A stretch of 64,000 nt of DNA from Allacma fusca. Its lineage: Eukaryota > Arthropoda > Collembola > Symphypleona > Sminthuridae. The stretch is from positions 23,438,887-23,502,886 of the forward strand of contig OX359250.1 in the NCBI GenBank assembly GCA_947179485.1. Reading direction: 5' to 3'. The position numbers and the translations under genes are program-made. Below are positions 1 through 12,409 of this stretch, in pieces. Within the stretch, counting starts at the first letter, position 1, and every line of letters begins with the position of its first letter. Under the pieces are notes generated by a model that saw only the letters and a list, made by a program, of their open reading frames with translations, did no database searches and was not told the origin of the DNA.

Positions 1-3000
1 CAAAAATCAAAGGAAGAATGTATTATGGGGTGTGTTGTGAAGGGAAGTGTCGGTTGATGGTTGTCGATATAATTATTATTAATATTCTTTAACACTATAG
101 TTACACTTTGTGGTTTTTGTAGGGCCGATTTAATTGCCGAGCTGAAGTTGAGTCCATATATGGTGTAGTTCTTAGAATTAAATATATTTTTGAATATATT
201 GGCTAAATGGGTAAGTATTGAAGCGGAAATAAAATTGGTGAGTTAATATATATAATAATTTACAGGGGAAATATTTTTTTGAGCTGCAATTTTTGTAACT
301 GATAAAATGTGGTATTTATTTACAGAGGAATAACAGTCCTGACGAAATGTGGATGAAGCGGTGTACATAAAGTCTATATTTATTTTTTGGAAGGGTGGAA
401 GCGGACGGTTAAGTATATTACGTAATTGAGTATTTGAGTAAACGAGGTCATGACATGACTGGTGAATTTTTAGTGGTTTCTAAAGGGGCTATGAAATCAT
501 CAAAGTTCAAAAAACATCAATAATTATTATTTGGGACCTTATATATATGGAGGAATTGGAAGTTAGAATTTCCTGTTCATGATAGTAGGTTCACAACTTC
601 TTTCTTTGGATGGCCGTGAATGTTGTTGCTCCTTTTAAAGCAGTTTTTTTTGTTTACTATTTCAGTAGTGTATAATATTTGAAGCAGTTTGCATACTGGT
701 GGGGTTTTTTTGTCTCCTTGTGTGGAGTATAGTAGTAGGTGTAGTTTCCAGTGAAGTACATAGTATTGATATTGATGATGATAAATGATGGGTGATGGGA
801 AAGGACGGATGATCGGGCTAGTTTCATGTTTCATGTGCGATGCTGATGTATATTCCTGATGCGGCCTGTTTGAGTGTTGAGGAAAAGGATGAGTGGATGT
901 AATATAATTATTATTTTATGTATGTAAATATTTTTGGAATAGGAATGTATAAGGGATGATCTCTTTTTAGTTGTACATACATACAATACGCTATTTTATA
1001 CACTTCTGACTTTCCTTGATTTAATGTACAGTGCAGGGTAGCACAAAACAATTGCCTCTGTAGCCCGCATCAGGGAGTAACTTAGGAGATATTTGATTCC
1101 CCTACTTTATAGCAAATTATTTGACTGATTTTCTAAAAGTTTCATTGACCTATGTAAATTATGCCGTCACAGGTCTCACAAGCGTAAACCATAGTCAGAA
1201 TGTTTTACAGATTTTGAATTCAACAATAACATTTTTTATTTCAACAATTTATTTTCAAGAAGATGTTGTTCTGTCGTTCGTTTGTAGGAAATTTGTTTGG
1301 ACTTTTCTGGAAACTTTTGTGAGTAAGAACATTAAACCATCTAAAATGCTCTTTTAAAGAGTAAGTAAATTGCATGAAATTGTATCTTGTATTACATAAA
1401 TATACAATTAGAAAGTCTGGAAATAGATTTGCCACAATCTCGAAAAATATTTCATGAGTTACTTAATAATTTTGGCTAGGGGAGCAATTGCTTTGCCATC
1501 CCGTACTAACTTAAATGGGGCTCAGGTCAGGAGGCACACATGCGATAGGATAAGCTGGGAAGGGTAGCCGATTTATTATTACCATTACCTTTGATTTTTC
1601 CGTCGTCTACCTACACAAATATCTCACTTTGTTTTTGCAGTACTGGAATTTAGTTAGCTTAATCAGCTTACCTGCAATATTATAATTTAGCATCCTTTGA
1701 CAGTAGGCCCGATTAGATAATCGGTCAGAGTATGAAAGAAAAATTAGAATGGTTGTGCTCTGATTTTTACAGATGTGGGTCGCCCCTTTCGCAGTGTTTA
1801 AATAGGAATTCAAAAATTGTATTAATGAAAACACTGCCTAATTAATTACGTTTGGATGATCTTTGCTACTATGATTATCCTTGTAATCAATTTTTCTTGT
1901 ATGTTTATCTAGGAATTCGGACAAAGTCTAAACAAAGGAGCAAACCTACGTACTATGTACATCAGTAAAACGTTTTAAAAAAACGAGGGTCTCGATCTCT
2001 GGAGAGAATAATATTTTAAGTGTATATTATTTAACATCTTGAAAATATCAAGCTTCAGAAATCCGTTCGTACATGTCTGGTATTTAGCTAATTGCATCCC
2101 ATATTTTTGGTTTTACGGGTGTTAAATATGATATTTTGCAGATATTGGAAGTGACCTATTAGGAAATCACAAAGACGGGAGTTTACCTTTCATTGTGCTT
2201 TGAAGGTTTCGCACCGCGCTGCGTTATCCCTAGATTCGAAAAAATACCTGCATTATTCGTGAAATTCAGCTGAAAAGAGACGACCTTGCCAGGTAATTTG
2301 GGCCAGCTAGTTTCAGTATACTGCTTTTCCAAGTGCAGTACAACCAAAATAATGGCAATAGTTATTGTAGGATTTTTTTACACACTTGTATTTGTTTTGG
2401 AAAAGATTCCACATACATAATTATGTAAGACTTTGTTGATGTAGCCATGACATACTCACTGTTAGGTCTTTACCTAAGGTTGTTAAATTCTTGGCATGCC
2501 TTTAGTTTTTGATAAATTTATACAAATGATAAAGCATATTCGTTATTGAACGTCTTTGAAGCGTGGACACTATTTATTCGATAACAAATATTGATTCATT
2601 AGTCTGCTTTTGTTTAAAAAAATGAAGAATGTTGCTCCAATGGAGCTTCAATTTACAACCTCATTTCACTGAAATTCTCAATTTTCTGTAAAATTTTTGT
2701 AATAATGTAAGTATTTTCCTTGTTAGGTAATCCAGTTTTCGCTATAAATGAATTGGATTTGAATGGTTAAAAATGTTCATCGGGGTAGTAATATATACTG
2801 GAAAACGTTCGACATTATGCGAATCGCATCATGCCATGTTTGCTCTGACTTTACGTCTAAGTCTCCCCTAGTATCAGAGAAGGTTTCTCTGTATACAGTA
2901 TTTATGGTTTTTCACACCACACACTACTGTATACGGCGCATTATATATTCCTTATTTTTAGACTTCTACTTAAGTTGTGCTTCGAAAATATTGATCGAAA

Positions 3001-4200
3001 CAGTGTAAGATGAACAAGTTAATCTCATTACTACCTGCTTGTAAAATAATTTTTTATTGGTGACTAGAATAATTATTTTAATGTAATTATTACATTTGCC
3101 TTATACTTATTATAGGGAATCTTGTGATATTTTGAAACAGAAGGGTATTTATTCCATCCCCAAAGTGTTAGTATTGTTGGTGTACTTATCAGTCGTTTTG
3201 TAAACTGATTTCGCAATTTTGCGAAATATCCTGCGCACAAATTCACTGGGCAAAGAGTTCTGGTTTATGATGTATTCAATGTTGGTCTAAATGGAATTCT
3301 TTCGTTCTCGTGAATCATGAAAATCCTCAATAAAAGTAGCCTGGAGATGAAGATGCTTCTAAATTCAAGTAATGGTGTATATCAACAACAACCAAGAACT
3401 GCAATTTCGGAAGTATAGTGTAACTGCTACTATTTCACAGGCTTAATATAACGCACGTAGTGATCATGTAAATACCATAAAATACTAAATACAAAAATAA
3501 TGTTTTTAATAATTACAAACGCTAAACGTTCGTACATATAAATTATGTGGATGAAATACTTGAGAAACTTTGTAGTAATTATGTTTCTATAGTAGTCAAG
3601 TCGATAAATTATGCTGAAGATAATAGTAATAATGAATAATAAAGTTATTGTTGTTAACAACCGAATGTAAAAGCCAAAATTAAAAGAAAAAAATTCCTGG
3701 CATCAATTTATTATTATTTTAAATTTTTATAGAAGGTAGATTTTTAAATTTTGACCATACTCATATCCAATAATGCTAAGTTAGAACAAGAAAGACTCCA
3801 TTCATATCTAATCCAACTAACTGGATGAATGAATGTTCAAGTACCAATTAATATGTTCGGTACGGTAGGGGTTGGGGTATTGCCATACAGTTAATTAGAA
3901 TTTAGTTAAGTTATAATTTAACAGAAGCCACACTAAGGAAGGGAGGAATTGGAAAGAAGATAATATGATTAATTCAAAATTGTCAGTAGTTAATAATGGG
4001 ACTTAAATTGTGTGCTCCTTGAGGCAATTGAAGATTTTACTCATACAAATTTAAAGTTTTAAAAATAAAATACTTTTCCTGATGGTGAAAGCTTGGTGAT
4101 TGGGGCATGGACAAGGACTTCTTCGTTCCTAGAATAAGACTGGGCTGAAATTTACCATCACTGCCCTACAACTTTTTATCCCATATGAATCACGCCTCAC
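1..4200. other. 5' flank with no recognised gene
   Basis: AT-rich non-coding sequence. The open frames here are short, use no recognisable domain, and lie between many stops on both strands. No tRNA, rRNA, transposon terminus or long repeat was recognised. The last few hundred bases lead into the TTLL3-A promoter. Confidence 0.6.
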
Positions 4201-4210
4201 CTGAAGGCCT

Positions 4211-4216
4211 TATAAA
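4211..4216 (+). promoter_or_regulatory. Candidate TATA box of TTLL3-A
   Basis: TATAAA lies 64 bases before the TTLL3-A ATG, which would place transcription initiation near 4240 and give a short 5' leader of about 30 bases. No equivalent TATA box is visible upstream of TTLL3-B. This is a motif match only, and TATAAA is common in AT-rich DNA. Confidence 0.35.
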
Positions 4217-4274
4217 TTCAAGTCAAAATTCCACCGCATTATAATCCATTACTAATACTCCATCAGCACGAACT

Positions 4275-7200
4275 ATGTCTGTGGTGGCCAACGCATTAGC
4301 AGTCGTAAATCCAAATGAGGTGGGTGGTCAGATTCCTAAGGAACGTTCCCAAATACCTGCTGTCCCTCGATCTGTTGTAGGTGGAAGTGGAAATAATCCA
4401 AAACAAAATGCTTCCAAACAGTCTGCGAAATTTCTTCAGTCGGCATACACAACACAGAGCAGTAACTTGAGCTCTGTCTCTACACTCTCCGGGGCGATCT
4501 ACACCACTAGTTACAATCCTGCCGCTACCACCCCTTACAGTTTGCCTTCTAGTAGCCAGCCTAGAATTTTTATCCGTACTTCTAGCACTCCAGCCCCAAT
4601 TACTAGAACAGGCATGGTCAAGTCAACAGTGGGGTTTGACAGGAATAGAAATGTCAGAGCTCAAGTGGAACGAGCCATGAGGGTATGTTCTATTATTAAT
4701 TTTGTTGTCACATTTTATTTCATGTCATTACATTACATGCTCTTCATTTTAGAACTTTATCTTTCAAAATTCCAGGAGCACAAAATATATTCCTGCATAG
4801 GAGTCTATCCAGCGGTTCGGAAAGCCTTGCAAAAGAGAGGTTGGATAGAAAAAAATCCTAGTTTAGGTATAGCACGGTCCACAAATCTTGGAAATGCTAC
4901 AAAAGGTAATCCTGATTTCCCACTGTTTTCCTTCTAAATGTATGGTTCTCAATTCTCAATCGATTTTGTCATTATTGATGTACCTGTACTTAAATACTCA
5001 ACGCAATGTCCTCACGGTTGTAAATATTCTGGTGAGTACGCTTTCCCGTGTTGTTGGGCCTCATTGAAAGGTTCCTATTTCATCACTTTCATTATATGAC
5101 ATGTGCTCTTACAATTTTAACATACAGGTGATATTCGACACCTTGAGGGTAACCAATAAAAAGGTCCTATGCATTCTCCAGTTCCTATACATTAGTTAAC
5201 ACAAAAAAGTGGAGAAAGTGAGAATGAGTCATATCTTCTTTAAATACGACCGTTTTTCATGTTTATACATACATTTATTTGTATGGGAATGGAAATCCAG
5301 TTCAGGCAAAAACAGGGTCGTTAGTCGTTACTATTTTTTTGAATTGGTCATAAGTCGCTCCCATAATTTTATTAACTACACATATCTAGGATTTTACAGT
5401 ATTCTTCATACGTATGTAATCGTTTTTCATGGCAGATCTTTACCGTTCCTCATCATTGCTTCGCTTCCTTGATGCATTCATATAAATTATATTCAGAATA
5501 TTCAGATCCTCTAGTGATTTTTTATTTGACTGCGAAGGAGATACATCATGTTAAATGGGTCACAGTAATCACCGCATTTCCTGTGTTCTCATATGCACCA
5601 CCTTTCCCTAATGTCCCCTCATATGTAATATAGATTGTCACCCACACTGGCATCTTTTATACCAATTGAGTTTTTACGAGAATATTATTGGGATATGGTG
5701 CGTAGCAAACTCTCTGCTTATTATTTGAATCTAAAGTCTAAATTAATGACTTCCTAAGAAAACATTCTTTAAAAAATCGGGTGAAGTATGAGGCAACAGA
5801 TGCTACCTGTCCTGTAAGAGTAAGGTGAACTGTCTAGACAGACTAGAGTCAAAACTTCAGAAATGGACGGAATCCTTTTTAATTATTTTAGTAGTAATTT
5901 TTATTGCACTTAAAAAAAGTAAATTATTTTTTTTAAATTAGCGACTAGTGACCCCTGCTTTAATTTGGCCCGTAATTTAACTGCAAGCTCATCTGGTATA
6001 TCTTAATTAAGAAAAATACGGATACTGAAATGGGGATAATAGTGGAGCAGCCAACACTTTTAAGTGGTGCGGTTGGCGAAATTGAGAAACGCTGGTTGTA
6101 TCGATTTGTTTTGTTATTTGGTAGTGCCCTATACGTATGAAAGTACATGCAGAAACCAGGTCGCACGCAAAATCATTCTTAACTAGTTACAGTAACTTAG
6201 GAGGGATCAGACAATTGAAGGGAATGCGATGAGAGCTGGAGAGGATTCTCTTACTAGCTTTCACGTTCTCACTCACTTCGATGTAGAAACTGGAAACTAT
6301 GTGCATATATAGTACACGGTTGAAGTAGAACTTGAACATTCTTTTCCCCTGTGCTGAGGAAATTGAGATACATAAACAGTCTTTCACACTTACTTACAGC
6401 CTACGCCAAAACAGAGCCCATACTGCCTTGTTCGGTGACTGGCACAATCCCTTTTACTTGCCCAGCATTAGCAGGCTGTCCGATCTGTGATTTATAGAGT
6501 AAGCTACTGTTGGAATGGAACGTATGTCGAAGCATATAATAATAAAAAGTTAATTTGCCAATAATTACATACCACATGTCTTGTACGTAGGAGTAGTACC
6601 ACTTCCTCACTTCCTTACCGAACTTTCCCCCCGAAGTTATATGAGCTCGGGAACTATTTATGTCAGCCTATCTACCTTCACCCAAGTCAGGAGTTGGGGA
6701 TACATTTCCAAATAGAAAGAAAGTGAAAAAGATAAGAAAATGTTTCTGCCAATTATAGGCAGGCGTGTTAGGAGATATATTTCTTGAGCTCGTACCGACC
6801 ATATACTTCATTTGATGTCATACCACTTGAAAGAATGTTGATACCTGAATACACTGCTCAATGTGTCTGTGTTGACAACATGACAACTGTGATAAGCGTC
6901 TAAACATTTGTGATACGAAATTGAAACGTGAATGAAATCAAAACCTGTCAAAGGGGTCTTGCGAGCATATGAGTAGAGTATGTATCAGGGAAATAGCAGA
7001 TGCTGTTGACAGCTCAAGTTGCATGGGTAACTCTGTGAACGATATTATTACTACACTAGGCATCTTACCTGCCTGTTGATTCCTGTTATTATATACATAT
7101 ATACAAAAATGTTCCTCATGGTCCCCTAACCCAAGGTTAAAAGCAAACATGTAACGTATCCTTAAGAGACATGTGCTTTTGAAAATCATTACACCGTTCA

Positions 7201-10200
7201 AAAATAACAGAACCTATTTCTGTCCCCTCCCCGCACACCATGACATATTTATTCTTAAGCAATACTGTAAGGACTAATTGCAAGTGTTCACGTGATAAAG
7301 TTTTATATTGTTGAAGCTGCGTCAGACATGGAGAAAACTCTCGCAAACGATATAATGCACGGGAAAAACTTTCCTGTGTCTAAACCTAAAATAAAATGTG
7401 TCCCACAAAAACTTTTGAAGGGGAATCAATGCCTCCCTCAAATATCAGTTTATAACTTATGAAATTCGTATGAACGCATGCATGAGCTCCTTAAAAACCT
7501 TACAATACTCCATGTGTGTGCCATTAATAATGCGTACGCTCCATCGATTATATTATACTATTGATCCTGTAATTAAAGGTGTATCACACATTTCAGAGCT
7601 GGAATCCCGTGGTTTTGATGACGAGTCTGACCAAGCATGGATGAACCGTGTCTTGAGAGATTACCCACCAGACTTTATCTGGGTTATTCGTAGGGACAAT
7701 ATTGACTGGCGATCCCTTCATAAAGATCAACTTATAAATCGCTTCCCGAAAGCTTTCTTTACTACAAAGGTACATATTTACATTAATTTGAGCATGCTTT
7801 CCCCACCCGTACCGTACATATAATTACATACAAGGAACAATAACAAAGCCCGCTCTCTGCACATATGGGAGTTGCAAAAGCCAACAAAACATCAATTAGT
7901 TGAGAAAGTAAATATTTACTGACGTACAAAAACCTGTAGTCTTATTAATTTATGGGGAAAGGGACGTATGCATTTAACAAATGTTGACAACTCTCGTAGG
8001 TGGGCATAGCAGCTTGTCTTCAAAACATGCAATGGTTTAGTGAAGCCGGAGTTTCCGACACTTTCTTCCCTCGCTGCTACCGCTTGTGCATTGATGAAGA
8101 GAAAACATCTTTCATTGATGATTACCGTCTTTCAGCTTGTATGGGGCTCTTGAAGTGGGTTGTATCAGCCTATGAGAAAGATGGGGAGACTGGCGTTATG
8201 GATCCCAGCAGTCGTGTTGTATCTCTAGCCGTAGACTTTGCAGTCAGGCAAGTAAATAATTACGTTCGAATGCGTCGGCACGAAGATATCGACTGGCTTA
8301 TGCCTCCAGCGTTCATGGGTCAACATTGGGATGTTTTTTTGAACCAGTACTACAATGTTGTGCTGATGAAATGCAAGTTGGCTCCTAACGATAGTCAGGA
8401 TACTGGAAAGGTTAAATGAGTGTTTTGTTATTCTATATGGAGAAAAATTAATTAGTCGGGATTGATTCTTAGGCATAAAATAATAATGAACCTTCTTTAT
8501 CTATTTCCCAGTTGAAATATGATGCAGCGAAGAGAGCTTTACAGCGCATTTCACCTTTTTGGCCTCAACTGAATACAGACGGAACTAACAACATTTGGAT
8601 ATGCAAGCCTGGCGCACGATCAAGGGGCAAAGGTATAATAATCCTTAATCAACTGGATAAAATTTTAGATTTGCTCAGCCAAAACAATTATAGAGAAGCG
8701 AACTGGGTAGTTCAGAAGTACATTGAGCGACCGTTGTTGATTTACAAAACTAAATTCGACATTCGTCAGTGGTTCGTCGTGTCTGACTGGAGTCCTTTGA
8801 CAGTTTGGTTTTACAAGTGGGTGCTGAAATTATTTGTATGCTTTTGCTTTGTTATAAACTAATTGGCATGAGAGCATGCTTCTCCTTTCTAGGGAGAGCT
8901 ACATTCGGTTCTGCACCAAGCCATTCAGTTTGGATGACTTCCATGAGAGCATTCATTTGTGCAATAATGCTGTTCAATGTCGCTATCAAAACTCGGAACT
9001 ACGTGACACCGCCTTACCTGATGAGAACATGTGGGATTGCTATACTTTCCAGTCTTACTTGAAGTAGGTCCTTCCCTTATGAAACCTATTGCTACTGATG
9101 AGTTGAGAGTGTTAGTTATAATTTGGTTTTTCCCGAAACCTCTTTCCCTGATAGGTCAATCGGGAAACTGGATACATGGGAGAATTTAATTTACCCTGGG
9201 ATGAAGCAAGGAATTTTAGGGGTAATGCTGGCGTCCCAGGAAACTGTCGATGTTCACAAGAATTGCTTCGAACTTTACGGGGCTGACTTTATGCTTTCTG
9301 AGGATATGCGACCCTGGTTAATTGAAATCAATTCGTGTCCATGCATGGCCCCGAGCACTAGCGTCACAGCTCGAATGTGTGCTCAGTGCCTGGAGGATTG
9401 TGTCAAAAGTAAGGAAGTATTGGAAATTTGCGGAAATTAAATCCACCCATTCGTCCATTATTCTTTGTTTAATATCCTCACTTCTCTGTGCTTCACTTTT
9501 GATTTCCGAATCAGTTGTTATTGACCGACGGGAAGATAGAAGTGCCGACACGGGGCTCTTTGAATTGATTTTTAAGCAGACCCAATCCTCCATCCCTCTA
9601 CCATTCAACAGTGTCGATTTAATAGTCCAGGGTAAGAAACTCACTCGGGATGTGGACTGGCCAAGGTAAAGGCTTAGCAAAAAATAATATTTTGTTTCCA
9701 TTTTTACGAACAAGCACTCTTCAAATTGTTTTTGCTAAATGTTATTTCACTTAAATTAATTTAAATTAAAGGCTGTAAACCTTTTTCGGTTTGTTGCAGT
9801 ATCATGACCAAATACAATAGTAAACGTATCCCGACTGGTACATCATCCACCCGAATGTTAAGAGCAAGCCAGCAACCCAGCTCCGTTTCCAACGGACTGA
9901 CTTTCATGGACTTAGTTCAAAGGCTTCGGCTCAAGGAGGCACAAATGTGTCCACCAGTTGCCAACAGCACGCCAAATACCGCTCCCGTATCACCAAATCC
10001 GAAAAGCGGCTTGAGTCCAAAGTCTGCATCTAAAATCCCCACCGACGGCAGTAAATTAAGTAACAGTAGCATCGTCAGCGTCCGCAAAATGACAGTCCCG
10101 GAACCAGGAAACAACAATTCCCTGAGTATTGTCCCCGTCCAAAGTAACAATAATAATAGTGACAATCCGGACAATAAAGAAGCAACCAAAAATTCGGGGA

Positions 10201-10742
10201 ATGAAAAACTTAAGCCGGCTATCGTAGGAAAAGCTGGCTCAAAAACAAATAGTAATCGCCGGGTTAAAATTGTCAATAATACAGAGCAGCCCTCGACCAT
10301 GCGTCAGTCCAATACGGAAACACTGTTAAGTGCGTTGCTGAAGAGTTCCGTCAACAATCAGCCCACCATGGCTGATTTAGTTCGCTTAAGTCAAGAAGCT
10401 GACCAGGAGACAAACCAACGAACGAAATTAAATACATTCGGTCACACAAATCCTGAACCCTTTCCCGAGCCCGCCGAACCAAGAAAAGGTCGGACCCTAC
10501 CGCAAAACCACAGCAAGTCTAAGACTCCCAGTATTACATCAACGGAAGGTAGTCACACGGGTAAGATAAGACCCAATTCCCGCACCTTGAACATTCAGCC
10601 CCTACAATCAAAACGGGGTAGTGACAGTCAATCCGTACATTCTGCTCATCGCAGTAAATCAAAGGAAAGCTCTGGAAGTCTAACGAAGTACGGTATGTAT
10701 AATTTAACCCCACCAATTTCATTACAAACACGTTCCAATTAG
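4275..10742 (+). CDS. TTLL3: Tubulin monoglycylase TTLL3-type, tandem copy A (9 exons, complete)
   Basis: Tubulin-tyrosine-ligase-like enzyme of the TTLL3/TTLL8 glycylase group, which uses ATP to attach glycine to glutamates in tubulin tails of cilia and axonemes (family knowledge). Coding exons: 4275-4682, 4776-4905, 7597-7769, 8000-8410, 8512-8816, 8893-9063, 9155-9408, 9515-9665, 9800-10742. They sum to 2946 nt, or 981 residues plus stop. A TTLL3 entry motif (GVYPAVRKAL...RGWIEK) is at about 143-160, FFPRCYRL follows in exon 4, and the ATP-grasp region has WICKPGARSRGKG at 403-415, QKYIERPLL at 442-450 and KFDIRQWF at 455-462. The metal-binding set YGADF (Asp577) and LIEIN (Glu590, Asn592) is intact, so the enzyme looks active. 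Residues 1-136 and the tail from 668 on are low-complexity, Ser/Asn-rich and probably disordered. The start has homology with copy B from just before the ATG. The tail may instead be spliced (donor 10693, acceptor after 10776), ending in Lys-Tyr-Gly and a stop at 10779-10781. Confidence 0.93.
4683..4775 (+). other. Intron 1 of TTLL3-A, 93 bases and open in frame
   Basis: GT at 4683 and AG at 4774-4775, with a pyrimidine-containing 3' end. The intron is 31 codons long, has no in-frame stop, and would encode a very hydrophobic segment if retained. The matching intron in copy B (17213-17443) has an in-frame TGA a few bases after its donor. Confidence 0.75.
4906..7596 (+). other. Large intron 2 of TTLL3-A
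   Basis: About 2.7 kb of AT-rich intron between two unambiguous TTLL3 exons. No nested gene was recognised on either strand. It contains a 16-base string near 6434-6449 that recurs in intron 2 of copy B. Confidence 0.8.
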
Positions 10743-11747
10743 CATAACTTAACTGTCAAATATTCTAATATTGCAGGGTAATTACCACCCGCGCATTCAA
10801 TCGGAAGTAGCTATTTCAGTCAAAGTTACCTTGCCCTGGCGTGATATGTGAGGGACTTGTTATGATTGCTGTGATGTAAATTCCTAGTGTTGGTACTACT
10901 GCAAGTTGTCCTTATTAATTATACACGAAATACCGGTTCCGTCCAAGGGTTGCGCTGGCCTGGCTTGTTAGGTAGATGACGTTCTGGGAAGCCTTCAAGC
11001 AATCTCTTGCTCCTTTTGCAATTATTATCATTAATGCGGTTATTACTCAGATTGTAATGTAATTACTATTCTGGGGAATTATCCTTCAAAAAAATATAAC
11101 TAATAAAAGAACATTTCAGTATTTAATTTATAATAAGCTTGGAAATTATGACTCCGTCCACTGCCCCATTAACTCTGTGTAAGAAAATAATTATTAATTA
11201 TTTACAGTGAGAATCATGCACTTTTTTAACTACCCAATAATTGATACTTTTCACGTTTTAAAAGTAATATCATTACAGCAGTATTAATTTTTCCCGTGAC
11301 TCAATGGATCAAACTTTCCTCTTTTCTTTCAACCGAATTACAATATTGTGCGTGCAGAAAGATTTGCTTGTGATATGACAGTTCGTAATGATGTAATTAA
11401 GGTAGATCTAATAAATTCAAGAATAATAATATTTTTCCGAGGGCTTTTTTTCAACACATACCATATCTGAAGAAAGCTGGAAAGCTATGGAAGTCATTGC
11501 TGAAAAAGAAACGTTCTTTTGAAGATTATTTATATCTAAAGTGCACGCTAGATGTCCACTCTGGGACAGAAAGCCGAGCTGAAGTTGGGTTGAGGAATGA
11601 ATAAATGTTTTCTAAAATGTTTCCAGTTCCAGCATGGCAGTTTCATGCATAGGGAGAAAGAAGCTTTTATTTCACGTGCCATACGATCATCTGTCATTTC
11701 CCAATAGTCTTAAACGACACAAAATGTGACATCTTTTTAGACTTGCC
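10743..11747. other. 3' flank of TTLL3-A, no gene recognised
   Basis: Presumed 3' UTR of TTLL3-A and spacer. A possible last-exon acceptor (TTGCAG) ends at 10776. AATAAA at 11102-11107, about 360 bases after the stop, is the best nearby poly(A) signal candidate. No other coding signal was seen. Confidence 0.45.
11102..11107 (+). other. Candidate poly(A) signal of TTLL3-A
   Basis: AATAAA downstream of the TTLL3-A stop, on the coding strand. Supported only by motif and position. Confidence 0.3.
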
Positions 11748-11945
11748 TCATGATTTATTCAGGAGTTCAAATGTCCCAATTCCATTATTCTGCCCGTTGT
11801 TTGTTATTTCTGTCGTGAATATTGGTTTCATTGCAGTGTCGTGCATAGAAAAAGAAACAGCATCTCCACGTATGATCTTCCTCCTTCTATCTGATTTATA
11901 GTTGGTTTCACACTGAAGCGATTTTATTTCTTCTTTTTGCTCCAT
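11748..11945 (-). CDS. Doubtful 65-codon ORF, possible exon
   Basis: ATG-started frame of 65 residues with mixed polar composition (a KSDRRRKIIRGD stretch and a GQNNGIGTFELLNKS end). A CAG acceptor-like site lies just upstream of the ATG, so it could be a terminal exon of the lysine-rich gene upstream on the same strand. However, splicing from the obvious donor at the end of that ORF is out of frame with this one. No homology recognised. It may be a chance frame. Confidence 0.18.
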   Translation of the reverse strand: MEQKEEIKSLQCETNYKSDRRRKIIRGDAVSFSMHDTAMKPIFTTEITNNGQNNGIGTFELLNKS

Positions 11946-12136
11946 TTGAATTTCCTGAATCGAAGCATGTCAGGAACACCATGGCAGGTATAGTAGGAAT
12001 TTAAAACAGCGTCTGGAGCAAGCATGTCGTGGCATTTCCTTTTTAGTGCTGAAAATGTCATTGTCTCGGATTACAATCAAATGAACATTTTCATTGTCAC
12101 TTTATAATATTTTCTGTCTTACATAAATTAGTGGGA

Positions 12137-12409
12137 TTAGTAGTATGAAATTAATTTTCCCTCACCCTTTTTACGGCGCTTGATAGGACATCTGGGCCCC
12201 TTTTTCTTCCTTTTCCCTTTCTTCCCTTTTTTACCTCCTTTGCCTTTTGGCTTGCTGCCCCCCTTTTTCCCCTTGTCAGACTTTTTGGCATCCTTTTTAG
12301 GATCTTTTTTGGGATCCTTGTCCTTCCCTGCATCTGCTTTTCCTTTCTTTTCTGCTGCCCCGCCTTTTTCAGGTTTTGTTGCTTTTGATTTAGATTTTGA
12401 CTTGGCCAT
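12137..12409 (-). CDS. Small lysine-rich basic protein
   Basis: A 90-codon frame starting at an ATG in good context (AAGATGG). Lysine makes up 35 of 90 residues (hand count), with four Arg, many Gly/Asp/Pro and almost no hydrophobic residues until the last five. It begins MAKSKSKSKATKPEK, continues with KKDPKKDPKKDAKKSDK, and then has Gly-Lys runs ending in RCPIKRRKKGEG. Composition resembles linker-histone tails and sperm nuclear basic proteins, but no specific family is recognised. A GTGAGG donor-like site overlaps the codons after RRKK, so the true 3' end may lie in another exon. It sits between the two TTLL3 copies on the opposite strand. A low-complexity chance frame cannot be excluded, although the complementary strand is only a shadow of it. 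Confidence 0.5.
   Translation of the reverse strand: MAKSKSKSKATKPEKGGAAEKKGKADAGKDKDPKKDPKKDAKKSDKGKKGGSKPKGKGGKKGKKGKRKKKGPRCPIKRRKKGEGKLISYY

Noticed and set aside
9917-10300. 127-codon minus-strand hydrophobic frame
   Set aside because: Antisense shadow of the TTLL3-A last exon.
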